NCBI GenBank assembly: GCA_964523295.1
Contig: CAZGAH010000009.1
Span: 1-64,000 of the forward strand
Length of the DNA: 64,000 nucleotides
Reading direction: 5' to 3'
Source: CAZGAH01 sp964523295
GTDB lineage: Bacteria; Desulfobacterota; Desulfovibrionia; Desulfovibrionales; Desulfovibrionaceae
Shown: positions 47,444 through 57,014 of the stretch, piece by piece
How the letters are laid out: each line of letters begins with the position of its first letter
Position numbering within the stretch: position 1 is the stretch's first letter
The notes under the pieces: model-generated
Seen by the model: only the letters and a program-made list of their open reading frames with translations
Told to the model about the DNA's origin: nothing
Database searches by the model: none
Program-made: the position numbers and the translations under genes

Positions 47444-49051
47444 TCAGAGGTCCTTGAGTTTCCGGGCCAGGGCCGCACCTTGTTCGCCGCCTCCGGCCAT
47501 GCGGGTCAGCTCGTCGACGATATCGTCGTCGTACAGCCTGGCGCAGCGCGTATAGGTCTGCCCATCCAGCACTTCCTTGCGGACCTGGAAATGCCGGTCC
47601 GCCAAGGCCGCGAGCTGAGGCCAGTGGGTGATGAGAATGATCTGCCGCGCGGCGGCCAGGGCCTGAAGCCGCTCCCCGACCCGGTTCAGGGTGATGCCGC
47701 CAACGCCGGCATCGACCTCGTCGAACAGCAGCGCTGCCTGATCGGAGCGATTGGTCGTCGACACCAGGGCGAGCAGAAATCGCGAGAGTTCGCCGCCGGA
47801 GGCGATCTTGTCCAGGGGTTGGGGCGGCTGGCCCGGGTTGGGCTGCCAGAGAAAACGGGCGCGCTCGTCCACTAGCTCAGGCCGGCCGGGAAAGAGTTCC
47901 TGCGGCTGAAACTGGCAGAGCACGCGCACGTGCTCGGAAAAACCCAATGCCCGGAGTTCCTGCTCCAGGGCGCCGCACAGTCGCTCGGCAGCATCGCGGC
48001 GTACCTGCGTGCAGGTTGCCAGGACGTCCGCCAGTTCCGCCGCGAGCGCGACCTCGGCCTTGTTCAGCCGGGCGATATCCAGACCGCTGGAATCCAGGAA
48101 CGAGAGATGGGACTCCAGCTCCTGCTGCAATTCGATGATCGCGTCGAGCGGCCGGTTGAGCCGGCGTTTCAGCTGTGACAATTCCCAGAGCCGGGCCTCA
48201 ATCTTTTCCAGGCCCGCGGCGTCCTGACTCCCGGGTCGCAGACGTCGCAGGCGAGCGTCCAGTTCCTGCAGCCGGAGACGAAAATCGGCGAATGCGGGGA
48301 TATCGGCCGCGAATTCCGGGAGCGCTCGGGCCAGGTGTTCCATTTCCCGGGTCAGGCGACCGAAGCCGTCGATCAGGCCGGCTTCCGACGTGTGTAATAA
48401 CTCCAGCGCGGCGTTGGCTGCCTCGCCGGCGCGCGCCTGCTCGCGCAGCTCCAGCTTGCGGGCCTCCAGCTCGGACTCCTCGCCGGGCCGTGGTGCGACT
48501 TTCTCGATTTCCTTGCGCTGGTATTCGAGGTAGTCGCGCTTTTCGGCAATGGCCGTACGCCGGGCCTCGAGTTCCTGTCGCTCCGCATCCAGGGTCTTCA
48601 GCTCGCGCAGCAGCCGGTCGCGATCCTGAAGCAAATCGTCCCTGCCCATGCTGTCGTCCAGCACGCGCGCCTGATAGGACGGCTGCAGCAGCCGCTGCTG
48701 TCCGTGCTGACTGGCATGGACGATCAGACCCGGTCGCAGGGCCTTGAGGCTCTCCTGCGAGGCCAGGGCGTCGTTGATGAACAACCGGCTGCGTCCGGTT
48801 TCCGCCACGAGTTCGCGCCGGAAGGCATACTCGCCCTCGGGCAGGACGAACAGCGCTTCGACCAGGGCCTTTTCCTCGCCCGGACGGACCATGTCGGTTG
48901 CCAGCCGCTCCCCGGTGAGAAAATTGACGGCCTTGAGGATAAAACTCTTGCCCGCGCCGGTTTCACCGCTGAGCACGTTCAACCCCGGGGCGAATTCGAG
49001 GGCCATGTCGTCGATCAGGGCCAGGTTGCGGATGCGCAGGTATTCAAGCAT
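47444..49051 (-). CDS. recN: DNA repair protein RecN
   Basis: SMC-like ATPase for double-strand break repair, 535 residues. It starts MLEYLRIRNLALIDDMALEF. Walker A is GETGAGKSF, the family QHGQQRLL element follows, and the central coiled coil (about residues 150-350) comes before the signature ASGGELSRFLLAL and Walker B LLFDEVDAGVGG with LITHWPQLAALAD. Its first eight bases overlap the end of the upstream glycosyltransferase. Confidence 0.94.
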   Translation of the reverse strand: MLEYLRIRNLALIDDMALEFAPGLNVLSGETGAGKSFILKAVNFLTGERLATDMVRPGEEKALVEALFVLPEGEYAFRRELVAETGRSRLFINDALASQESLKALRPGLIVHASQHGQQRLLQPSYQARVLDDSMGRDDLLQDRDRLLRELKTLDAERQELEARRTAIAEKRDYLEYQRKEIEKVAPRPGEESELEARKLELREQARAGEAANAALELLHTSEAGLIDGFGRLTREMEHLARALPEFAADIPAFADFRLRLQELDARLRRLRPGSQDAAGLEKIEARLWELSQLKRRLNRPLDAIIELQQELESHLSFLDSSGLDIARLNKAEVALAAELADVLATCTQVRRDAAERLCGALEQELRALGFSEHVRVLCQFQPQELFPGRPELVDERARFLWQPNPGQPPQPLDKIASGGELSRFLLALVSTTNRSDQAALLFDEVDAGVGGITLNRVGERLQALAAARQIILITHWPQLAALADRHFQVRKEVLDGQTYTRCARLYDDDIVDELTRMAGGGEQGAALARKLKDL

Positions 49052-50726
49052 GGGTTTCGTCCGCCACTGCCGTCGCAGGGCTGGTCTGGCTGGCGTGGGC
49101 CATGGCCCGGATGACCCGCAGAACGCTCCCGCCGGGGTCCAGGCCCTTCAGCACGCGCAGGCAGGCCGTCGTCTTGTTCTGGCTCAAGGCAGTATTCCAG
49201 GCCACGGTGATTTCCTCCAGCCCCTGTTGTAGCCTGAAAGCCTTGAGGTTTACCAGTCCCAGCGTCAGCCCCAGTCGCCAGTTTTTTCGCTGATGCAGCG
49301 AAAGCTCGGACAGCAGACCGAGGCGGTACCACTCGCCGCCGGTAATGCGCGCGTAGATGGCGTCGATCTGTCGCAGCAGGTCCTGGTTGCCCGGGTCGTA
49401 CTGCAGGGCGAGATAGAGGCAGTCCAGGGCGGTGTCCGGCAGATGATTGAGCGGATCGAATGAAGTTCCCGGCGCGACAAACACATGCTCGTGGGCAAGT
49501 TCCCGAGCCCAGAGCCGGCACAGCTGTAGCGGCGTCTCCGGACGGTCCAGGACCTCGGGACCGCGGGTGCGCTGATAGCGGTACCACGGCTGCCGGGCCA
49601 GATTGAAGTCCTTGAACAGGAGCGCGCCCGTGGAACAGGCCAGATTGAGTTCCAGATCGGTCGAATACTCCTCGGACAGGGCAATGCGAGAGGAGAGTTC
49701 CCGGAATGCCGCCTCGTCGCGCTGCCAGGCCAGAACGCCGAGCCGCGCAGCCAGGACCTCGGACGTGGGAGGCAAACGACGCAGCATGACCTCGAGATGA
49801 TCCAGGGGAAAGGCATTCCGGCCGGCCCGACGCATGGCCCAGATGCAGAGCCAGAGCGCCGTTGCGGCCTCGATGCCGCGTGCGCCCGCGCTGCCGAGCT
49901 GCCCGGCGAATTCCAGCACCGTTTTCGCCCGGTGGATGGGGAGATGTTCGCGATTGATACGCTCCCAGGCCGCCCGGGCCTTGCGCTCGGCCAGCTCCGG
50001 CCGCGCCAGGAAATGATCGAGCAGTTCCTTGAGTTCGAGCACGTTGCCGTAGGTTTGAATCTCTTTGCCGGGCGCGAAAAGAACGTCCTGGTCCGGCCCT
50101 ATGGCCTGGCTGAAGGGCAGGCAACCGCAGGAGGCCGTTTCCAACAGCCGGAAATTGACCTCGCCCATGATCGATTCGTTGGGCGCCAGGCGGGTCTGGC
50201 AGTAGATATCGAGCATTTCGGCCAGAGAAACGTCCTGGACGATGCGCGCCTGGTACTGCGTCTGCAGAAACTCCGCCAGCCACTGGCGCAAAGGCCGGTA
50301 GGTGGTGATCCTGCCGACGAAGGACACCGGACAGGTTCTTTCGGCGTGCGGACGCCAGGGCCGGATCATGCCGAAATGGGGCAGCCTGAGCAACGGCGGA
50401 TGCGGAAAGCGGATACGCTCGAACAGGCTGATGTGCGGCGTCATGATGCCGTCGAACAGCCGGATGTAGTAGGCGTGCCAGAACAGGTTGAGGTGCGTGT
50501 CCAGTGACCAGAAAATTTTCGGGCAGTCGAAGGCGTCGAGCGATTCCAGCAACACGCGCGGCCCCAGCGACTCCTCCTGAAAAATAAGCTCCGGAACAAA
50601 ACCCCGACGGCCGAGGTATTCCTCGACATCGAGCACGGGATGAGGCTCCGGCGGAGGAAACATCACGTCGTGCCCGAGCGACGCCAAGGCGCTGCCGATA
50701 CCGGGTGACAGGGCAAATATTTTCAT
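49044..50726 (-). CDS. Glycosyltransferase (CgeB-like) with long C-terminal helical region
   Basis: 560 residues. The N-terminal half fits the CgeB/DUF3880-Glyco_trans_1_2 type: IFWSLDTHLNLFWHAYYI, CPVSFVGRITTYRPLRQWL, then PNESIMGEVNFRLLETASCGCLPFSQ, a donor-site region with E(x)7-like acid residues. From about residue 290 on the protein is helical and leucine-rich and may be TPR-like. It has no membrane segment. It is coupled to recN by overlap, probably a positional accident rather than shared function. Sugar and acceptor unknown. Confidence 0.78.
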   Translation of the reverse strand: MKIFALSPGIGSALASLGHDVMFPPPEPHPVLDVEEYLGRRGFVPELIFQEESLGPRVLLESLDAFDCPKIFWSLDTHLNLFWHAYYIRLFDGIMTPHISLFERIRFPHPPLLRLPHFGMIRPWRPHAERTCPVSFVGRITTYRPLRQWLAEFLQTQYQARIVQDVSLAEMLDIYCQTRLAPNESIMGEVNFRLLETASCGCLPFSQAIGPDQDVLFAPGKEIQTYGNVLELKELLDHFLARPELAERKARAAWERINREHLPIHRAKTVLEFAGQLGSAGARGIEAATALWLCIWAMRRAGRNAFPLDHLEVMLRRLPPTSEVLAARLGVLAWQRDEAAFRELSSRIALSEEYSTDLELNLACSTGALLFKDFNLARQPWYRYQRTRGPEVLDRPETPLQLCRLWARELAHEHVFVAPGTSFDPLNHLPDTALDCLYLALQYDPGNQDLLRQIDAIYARITGGEWYRLGLLSELSLHQRKNWRLGLTLGLVNLKAFRLQQGLEEITVAWNTALSQNKTTACLRVLKGLDPGGSVLRVIRAMAHASQTSPATAVADETHA

Positions 50727-50999
50727 CTGCGCGTTGCCGTCCCCGCAGGGGAACGCTCGTGTCGGGCCTTCGAGAAAAGGAAACGGGTCAAGATCGCCAC
50801 AAGAAAAACTGTAATCCCTTCGCTGTCGCCGGTCAATCAGTCGACTGAGTTCTTCGGAGCGACCGAGGGTCTTGTGAATGGAGACCTCAGCTCATACGCC
50901 CCTTTCCTTGAACAAGAACACGGTGAATTGCATCGGCCTCCAACAGTCCCGTTGGCGGAGCGCTGAAGACAGCAGACCGTACTCTGCGCAGCTGGATGC

Positions 51000-51614
51000 T
51001 CACGGGATGACGGCGCCTCCGCACAAGGAAAGTATCGTATTGACAAAGGCCTTCAGCTCAGCGCACTGGCTGATGGATACGGAGAGATCAACTTCCCGGA
51101 GAATCCGCCCCGCATCGCGCGGTTTGACATAGCTGTCCCGACAACGACCAATTTCATAGATTTCTTTGAGACGAACAGCGGGCGGCCTGGTGTGATTCAC
51201 CGCTTCAGGATTTGCGGCAGGGGCCGTCTTGTTATGGCCGGCCAATTTCTGAATCGTCGACCAATAAGGCAATAACCAGGCCTCAAAGTCATATTGAGCC
51301 GCATGTGGATGAAACCGCGGCTCATTTTCGACCCAGGTCCGCATCTTGGCCTTCGCATCGGCGGCATCCTTAAAATCGGGAGGGTTGGCCCCGGTATATA
51401 CATCTGTCAAGGCCAGAACATGATCCGCCGCATTCCTGCCTTTGAACAGATTTATTACCACGCATCTCAGTTTATCTTCTTTGGGAATGCGCCCGTCGTA
51501 CGGGACCGGATCGAGTTTCGGCATCGTGCCCGGAAGGCGGTTCTTCAAATATTCCCGCAAGTGAGGCATGAATGCTTTCTCTGTTCTCCCCTCCACGATG
51601 ATGGATATCTTCAT
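51000..51614 (-). CDS. DUF4276 protein (TOPRIM-like), partner of AAA ATPase
   Basis: 204 residues. It begins ISIIVEGRTEKAFMPHLREYL, the VEGxTE motif of DUF4276 and other TOPRIM-like OLD-partner proteins. Further motifs are LTDVYTG and YDFEAWLLP, matching the family's acidic positions. ATG 51614 overlaps the end of the ATPase by four bases, so the two are made together. By analogy with AriB of PARIS (an AAA ATPase with a TOPRIM-like partner), it could be a nuclease effector; this is inference. The lower GC content compared with neighbours suggests acquisition by transfer. Confidence 0.78.
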   Translation of the reverse strand: MKISIIVEGRTEKAFMPHLREYLKNRLPGTMPKLDPVPYDGRIPKEDKLRCVVINLFKGRNAADHVLALTDVYTGANPPDFKDAADAKAKMRTWVENEPRFHPHAAQYDFEAWLLPYWSTIQKLAGHNKTAPAANPEAVNHTRPPAVRLKEIYEIGRCRDSYVKPRDAGRILREVDLSVSISQCAELKAFVNTILSLCGGAVIP

Positions 51615-52759
51615 GATCGCCCTCCTAGCCGACCCATTCTCCAGACTTCATCCAGGCTGTAGTCGGCAAGCCATTCATCCAGATCCATCGAGTCCGCCCA
51701 GGTCGCCTTTGCGCAACCGTCTTCTTCAATGTCCATCACCACGACTTCTCGGGGCTCCAGGAACCGGACGAATCGGTCGGAATGGGTGGCTACGACGAGT
51801 TGTGTCCGTTTGGCTGCCTCGCGCATCAGATCCGCCAACAGGCTCAGCAGTTCAGGATGCAGGCTGACCTCGGGCTCGTCGATCATGGTGATGGTGGAAA
51901 GATGCGGGCTTTGCAGTAAAGCGATGAGCCATAGGACCCGAAGCGTTCCTTCCGAGAGTTCGTTCATGTAGATGGGCTTGCTGAATTTCCTGTCTTTCCA
52001 GGTCATCGCGAGCATCCCGGCCGCGACCGGCGGGAAATTCAACGCTTCGAAGTCCGGGAACGCAGTCCTCAATGCGTCCAGAATACCCTCAAAACGATCA
52101 CTATCGCCCTCGCGCAGGGAATAGAGATAGGGCACCAGGTCTGCACCGTCATGTCCCGGCAACGTGGCAGGTTTCATAATCTGCGGCATTTTCACCGGCG
52201 CACGGGGACCGACGTCCAGCACATGGTATCGTGTGGCGGTTGAGAGCACGCGACGGAGTTCCTCAGGCTGGCGAAACATCTTCGGCACTTGAGACAGCGA
52301 GGTCTCCAAGGGATTATATCCCCACTCCGGTCTCACCAGACGCCGCTCGTCCGTCTCGTAATAGCGGATATCACCGTCATACGAATCAACATGAAGAAAC
52401 GGTTCGGAAAAGCCCGGCCTCTGCTGGGAGAGCGACTCACGGGTGATGGCGTATCCCGTGCCCTTGGGGGCGATATGCACTGCATATTCAAGAGGATTGT
52501 GATCGGGGACCGTCATGTCCGCCAGAAAAGAGAGTTCGTCGCTTTTACCGCGGGTCAGCACATTGGCGATGCCGCCGAACTGCGACAGCACCGGATTCAG
52601 ATTGCCCGAAGCGGAGGCGGACAAAAGAGACAATGCGTCCAAAAAAGAGGTCTTGCCGACGCCGTTGGCGCCGATGAGCACCATAAACGGTCGGATTGGC
52701 AGATCAACAGCCCGCAGTCTGCGGAAACCTGATATTTTTATCCGGTTTATCTTGTACAT
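51611..52759 (-). CDS. AAA ATPase (AAA_21/OLD-like), defence-type
   Basis: 382 residues. An SMC-like N terminus (INRIKISGFRRLRAVDL) leads to Walker A IGANGVGKTSFLDAL. A divergent signature NELSEGTLRVLWLIALL is followed by Walker B TITMIDEPEVSLHPELL and the switch histidine in LVVATHSDRFVRFL. This is the ABC-ATPase type seen in OLD, PARIS AriA and Septu-like systems. ATG 52759 follows GGAGGG; an upstream in-frame ATG at 52792 is possible. It is the first gene of a two-gene unit with DUF4276. Confidence 0.85.
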   Translation of the reverse strand: MYKINRIKISGFRRLRAVDLPIRPFMVLIGANGVGKTSFLDALSLLSASASGNLNPVLSQFGGIANVLTRGKSDELSFLADMTVPDHNPLEYAVHIAPKGTGYAITRESLSQQRPGFSEPFLHVDSYDGDIRYYETDERRLVRPEWGYNPLETSLSQVPKMFRQPEELRRVLSTATRYHVLDVGPRAPVKMPQIMKPATLPGHDGADLVPYLYSLREGDSDRFEGILDALRTAFPDFEALNFPPVAAGMLAMTWKDRKFSKPIYMNELSEGTLRVLWLIALLQSPHLSTITMIDEPEVSLHPELLSLLADLMREAAKRTQLVVATHSDRFVRFLEPREVVVMDIEEDGCAKATWADSMDLDEWLADYSLDEVWRMGRLGGRS

Positions 52760-52847
52760 TTTCCCTCCGGAATGCTCGATTTCCGCGCGCATCCTGTTAT
52801 GCCTTTCTGTTTTTTGATGGGGGATTATGCCGCCCTCCTGGCGGCAA

Positions 52848-53660
52848 TCACGGCGCCGTCTCCTCCGCATCCCGGTCGAAGCGCCTGAACAACTCCAGCG
52901 CGCGGCGGTTGCCCTCGGGCGAGAGCGCAAGCAGGGTTCTGATCAGGGCGCACTCAGAGGCGACGCCTCCGGCCAGGTGCTCTTCGATGTGTCGGGGCTT
53001 GGGGCCGTGAAAATGGAGTATCTTCGCCTGCTCGTGCACGCCCCAATAGGGCTTCCAGTTCCAGAGCGGAGAGAGCTGGTCCCAGCGACCGCGGAAAAAG
53101 GTGTTGAACGCGCCCTGATCATAGGCCTCGAAGCGGGGAAATTCCGCCCGGATATACTCCACGAAGGCGCCGTACTCGTCGCGCATCCGGGGAACGTGTA
53201 CGAGCATGACGCCGCTGTTCAGGTAGCTGTAATCCGTGGGCAGAAACTGCGGCGCGCAGGCGAACAACCGGGGCAGAGGCTGCGGGCCGGCCAGGTCCTC
53301 GAGAAAGATGACGTCCACGTCCGTATAGAGCACGAGCCGGTCCTCTTGCTCGATCCGGGGCACCTCTACGCGCAGAAAGGCCCCCCTGGCCACCGTGCCG
53401 TAGGCCTGGTCGCAGCGGCCGGCAGCGATGAGCGGTTCGAGAAAGGCGGCGCGGTGAAACACGACCTTAACCTGATGGTCCTGAAGCCAGGCCGTGAAGG
53501 CGTTCGGGCTGCCGGCGTAGAGGCAGTGAGGCTGCAGGTGCGTATTCCGCAGACACGAGCGCACGGCCGCCCTGGCCATGGCCTCGAAATCCGGGCCGGC
53601 CTCTTCGTTCAACGAAAAATACCACTTGCGCAGGGTGAGGAGGCCAGCGTTGCTGGACAT
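52848..53660 (-). CDS. GT-A type sugar transferase (GT8-like)
   Basis: 270 residues with the metal-binding motif LYTDVDVIFLED (DxD) and a later YLNSGVMLVHVPRM and FEAYDQGAFNTFF, the usual order in GT8-like enzymes. The C-terminal ILHFHGPKPRH gives a further metal-site histidine. No signal or membrane segment is seen. ATG 53660 follows GGAG. It lies 24 bases after the ABC permease genes on the same strand, but a functional link is not evident. Confidence 0.78.
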   Translation of the reverse strand: MSSNAGLLTLRKWYFSLNEEAGPDFEAMARAAVRSCLRNTHLQPHCLYAGSPNAFTAWLQDHQVKVVFHRAAFLEPLIAAGRCDQAYGTVARGAFLRVEVPRIEQEDRLVLYTDVDVIFLEDLAGPQPLPRLFACAPQFLPTDYSYLNSGVMLVHVPRMRDEYGAFVEYIRAEFPRFEAYDQGAFNTFFRGRWDQLSPLWNWKPYWGVHEQAKILHFHGPKPRHIEEHLAGGVASECALIRTLLALSPEGNRRALELFRRFDRDAEETAP

Positions 53661-53684
53661 GGGCGCTCCGTGGAGGCGCTGCAC

Positions 53685-54527
53685 TCAGCGCAGCCTGGGA
53701 TCGAGAAGGTCGCGCAGGCTCTCGCCGAGCAGGTTGTATCCGAGCACGGTGACCAGAATCGCCAGACCGGGAAAGATGGACAGCCAGGGCGCGACTTCCA
53801 GCACCTCTTTGCCCTCCATGAGCATGTTCCCCCAGCTGGGTACGGGCGGCTGCACCCCGAGCCCGAGAAAGCTCAGGGCCGACTCGGTCAGAATGGCGCC
53901 GGCGACGCCGAGCGTAGCCGAGACCAGCACCGGGGCGATAGCGTTGGGAAGGATGTGCACGAGCAGGATACGCAAGGACCCCGCTCCGGCGATTTTTGCC
54001 GCTATCACGAAATCACGCTCCCGCAGCGACAATGTCTCGGCCCGGACAAGCCGGGCCACGCCCATCCAGGACGTCAGGCCAATAACCACCATGATGTTGG
54101 TCAGGCTGGGTTCCAGAAAGGCGATGACCGCCAGGATAAGAAAAAATGAGGGAAAACAGAGCATCACGTCCACGCCGCGCATCACGATTTCGTCCACCAG
54201 CCCGCCGAAGTAGCCGGCCATGAGCCCGAGCGCCAGGCCGATGGCCACGGCCAGCCCCACGGCAACGAAGCCCACCCAGAGCGAAACCCTGGCGCCGGCG
54301 AGCATCCTCGAAAACACGTCCCGACCCAGGGCGTCCGTGCCGAACCAATGCGCCGTCGACGGCGGGGAAAGGAGTCGGTCCACGTCCAGCACCGTGGGAT
54401 CGTACGGAACGATCCAGGGCGCCAGCAGCGCCAGCACGGACATCAGGCCAACGATGGTCACGCCGGCGACGAGCAGCCCGCGACGCTGCCAGAAGCCCGG
54501 GCGTTCGATCCGGCCCGGCGCGCTCAT
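53685..54527 (-). CDS. Peptide/nickel-type ABC transporter permease (OppC/DppC-like)
   Basis: 280 residues. An N-terminal helix is followed by HWFGTDALGRDVFSRMLAGARVSLWVG, a hallmark of the OppC type. The EAA-loop region is RERDFVIAAKIAGAGSLRILLVHILPN, and the C-terminal ESALSFLGLGVQPP is also characteristic. Its start overlaps the end of the OppB-type gene by four bases. No binding protein or ATPase gene is in the window. Confidence 0.92.
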   Translation of the reverse strand: MSAPGRIERPGFWQRRGLLVAGVTIVGLMSVLALLAPWIVPYDPTVLDVDRLLSPPSTAHWFGTDALGRDVFSRMLAGARVSLWVGFVAVGLAVAIGLALGLMAGYFGGLVDEIVMRGVDVMLCFPSFFLILAVIAFLEPSLTNIMVVIGLTSWMGVARLVRAETLSLRERDFVIAAKIAGAGSLRILLVHILPNAIAPVLVSATLGVAGAILTESALSFLGLGVQPPVPSWGNMLMEGKEVLEVAPWLSIFPGLAILVTVLGYNLLGESLRDLLDPRLR

Positions 54528-55534
54528 CGATCGCCTCCCATGCCCTTGCGGATGCGCGGATCCGCCAGACCGTAACCAAGGTCGGCCAGCAGATTTCCGG
54601 CCAGGGTCAGAATGGCGCCAAGGACCAGGTTGCCCATGATCAGGGGATAGTCGCGGGCCATGACGCCCTGGTAGAAGAGCTGACCCAGACCTGGCAGCGC
54701 AAAGATGGACTCGATGATCACGCTGCCGCCGATCAGCCCCGGCACGGACAGGCCCAGGATGGTAATGACGGGCAGGAGCGCGTTGCGCATGGCGTGGTGG
54801 AAAATGACCTGGCGCAGCGGCAGCCCCTTGGCCCGGGCCGTGAGAATATAATCCTGGCGCAAGGTCTCGAGCATACTGGCGCGCATGAAACGCGACATGC
54901 CCGCCAGACTGCCGAAGGTGTAGATGAACACGGGCAGGACGAGATGCCGGGCCATGTCGACGATCCGGCCGAAGAAGGACAGCTGATCGTGATCGAGCGA
55001 GGCCAGACCCGAGATGGGCAGAATCGGATAACGGATACCCAGCAGGAGCATGAGCAGCAAGGCCAGCCAGAAGCCGGGCATGGCGAAGCCGATAAAGACG
55101 AACAGCGTGGAAATGCGATCGAACAGCCGGTCCTGCCACCAGGCCGCGGCCACGCCGATGGGGATGCTGATGCACAGCGTGAGCACCAGCGAGGCGATGT
55201 TCATGCCGAAGGTAAGGGGCAGCCGTTCCTTGATCTTATCCCAGACGGGACGATGATCGCCGGACATGGACTGGCCGAAATCCAGGCGAACGAGGCGCCC
55301 GATCCAGCGCAGATATTGCACATGGAGGGGTTGATCCAGACCGTACAGCTTTTCCAGCCTGGCTCTGGCCTCGGCGCCGGCCATGGGATTGAGCGTGGTC
55401 TGCATGTCCGTCGGCGAACCCGGAGCCAGATGAATGACCCAGAAGCTGACCAGCGTGATGCCCAAAAACACGACACCGACCCAGACCAGCCTGGTCGTCA
55501 GCGTAAGCAGCAAACGCAGGAGACGCGACCTCAC
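54524..55534 (-). CDS. Peptide/nickel-type ABC transporter permease (OppB/DppB-like)
   Basis: 336 residues. The opening GITLVSFWVIHLAPGSPTD and LYGLDQPLHVQYLRWIGRLVRLDFGQS are diagnostic for OppB/DppB. The EAA loop is RQDYILTARAKGLPLRQVIFHHAMRN and the end is FYQGVMARDYPLIMG. GTG 55534 with GAGGG upstream is chosen; the frame runs on to 55585. It is followed at once by the OppC-type gene. Substrate class (peptide, nickel or other) cannot be told. Confidence 0.9.
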   Translation of the reverse strand: MRSRLLRLLLTLTTRLVWVGVVFLGITLVSFWVIHLAPGSPTDMQTTLNPMAGAEARARLEKLYGLDQPLHVQYLRWIGRLVRLDFGQSMSGDHRPVWDKIKERLPLTFGMNIASLVLTLCISIPIGVAAAWWQDRLFDRISTLFVFIGFAMPGFWLALLLMLLLGIRYPILPISGLASLDHDQLSFFGRIVDMARHLVLPVFIYTFGSLAGMSRFMRASMLETLRQDYILTARAKGLPLRQVIFHHAMRNALLPVITILGLSVPGLIGGSVIIESIFALPGLGQLFYQGVMARDYPLIMGNLVLGAILTLAGNLLADLGYGLADPRIRKGMGGDR

Positions 55535-55612
55535 GGCAAGCCCTCGCTCAGTCCCGGAATGACGCATTCGCGGAGCGCAATGCAACCAGTCCGCTCATTG
55601 AATCAAACCGAA

Positions 55613-56140
55613 TCAGGCGGCCTTGATCCAGTTCCGGATAGCCGAACATTCCGCTTCCCAGCCACTGCCGAAGCGCAGGGTCAGAAACTGGCGATACAGG
55701 TCGTCGAGAAAGGCCAGACTACGCTCAATAAGAAAAATTTTCTCCAGAAATACGGCATCCGGATCGTCGTCCGGATCCTTGCCGGCCTCGATGGTCGGCG
55801 TACGCAGGCCGTTGCAGGTAAAATCCTCGGCCTTGAGGGTCACCTGCCAGGCCTCGGGGTCGCGTTCGATGCGCAGCAGCGCCCGGTTGACCTTTTTGCC
55901 CGTGCCCAGGCCGAGTCTGGCCTCCCGAAGTTCGGAGAGCGCGCCGCTGACCGTCGCGGTCTCCAGACTCTCGCCTTCGCCTCCCTGCACGGAAACCCGG
56001 CGCTCGACGTAGACGGAGATGGCCTCGCCCTCGCGCGTGGTAAATTGACCGTTGCCGGTCTCGGATTTGAACCAGAGCCAGGTGAGATAATCCTGCCCGA
56101 GAACGATGTCCTGCATCTGACCGAGATAGATATCCGCCAT
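55613..56140 (-). CDS. RdgC C-terminal-like protein, second of a split pair
   Basis: 175 residues starting MADIYLGQMQDIVLGQDYLTWLWFK, with no signal or membrane segment. By its position directly after an RdgC N-terminal-like gene and its LTWLWFKSE start, I read it as the C-terminal half of an RdgC-like protein made as a separate chain. The similarity is weaker than for its partner, so the assignment is tentative. Eighteen bases separate the two genes. Confidence 0.5.
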   Translation of the reverse strand: MADIYLGQMQDIVLGQDYLTWLWFKSETGNGQFTTREGEAISVYVERRVSVQGGEGESLETATVSGALSELREARLGLGTGKKVNRALLRIERDPEAWQVTLKAEDFTCNGLRTPTIEAGKDPDDDPDAVFLEKIFLIERSLAFLDDLYRQFLTLRFGSGWEAECSAIRNWIKAA

Positions 56141-56158
56141 ACTGTACTGCCTCCTGAA

Positions 56159-56776
56159 TCAGGCGATAAAGCGCGTGCCCTCGGCCGATTCGAGCCGGGA
56201 CTGGGCATTGGGGCCGAGCAGATGCAAGGCCAGAAAAAAGGGGGTCAAGGGTTCCAGGTGCAGATCGAAGGTCAAGGTGAAATGTTCCATGAACATCTCG
56301 CAGACCTTGCTGCGCGTAGAATCGAAATAGACCATGCCCCGGTCGATATTCCAGGCGACGTCGAACACCGCCGGGACGGGAAGCGTCCGGGACAGCAGTT
56401 GCAACCGGACCTGTTCCCGGAGCTCCTTCTTGCGCTCCTTGGCCACATACTTGCGCCCCTGCTCGCGGATGCGGCGCTCTTCCTGCTCCAGGGCCAGCCG
56501 GTAGTACTTCTTGAACACGGCAGGCGCGACGCGGCGGGTATCCAGACGCAGCGAAAAGGCCAGATAAGCGCCCTTCTCCGGCGGCGCTTCGCTCCATTCC
56601 AGATCGAGCATGTTCTCGAAACAGACCCAGCCCCAGGACATCTCGTCGGCAGAATTGTCGATATCCTTGAAGGCGTTGCGCTTCAACCGCTCCGGCGCCT
56701 GAGCCAGCAGCTCGCGCGGAAGCTCGTCGATGACGCGATAGCGGGTGAAACTCGTACTTCCGGATAGAAAAGCCAT
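56159..56776 (-). CDS. RdgC N-terminal-like protein
   Basis: 205 residues. The start (TSFTRYRVIDELPRELLAQ), the GWV element near residue 50, and the basic helical stretch LEQEERRIREQGRKYVAKER ending SRTLPVPAVFDVAWNIDRG follow the order seen in the N-terminal half of RdgC, a DNA-binding ring protein tied to RecA-dependent recombination. ATG 56776 has AGGGGG upstream; the frame is open to 56935 but the extra residues look non-conserved. Only about two thirds of a full RdgC is encoded here. Confidence 0.62.
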   Translation of the reverse strand: MAFLSGSTSFTRYRVIDELPRELLAQAPERLKRNAFKDIDNSADEMSWGWVCFENMLDLEWSEAPPEKGAYLAFSLRLDTRRVAPAVFKKYYRLALEQEERRIREQGRKYVAKERKKELREQVRLQLLSRTLPVPAVFDVAWNIDRGMVYFDSTRSKVCEMFMEHFTLTFDLHLEPLTPFFLALHLLGPNAQSRLESAEGTRFIA

Positions 56777-57014
56777 ATGTGCCCCCTGCGGTCGTGCCGC
56801 ACGCGTGCAATGCGCTTTCTGTAAACACGCCGCGCCCGATCCGGGCGCGACCGGGATGTTGTCAACCATTCCGGGACGCCCGTCAAGCGGGCTTGCACGA
56901 GGAGGCCGGACGAACCGGCGGGCAACCCGTACCAATCCCGGGAGCCAGGAAAAGGCATCTGAAAGATCGCGAAAAGCCGATCGTCAGGACAGCCGCGTCA
57001 TGACGGCCTGGCGT

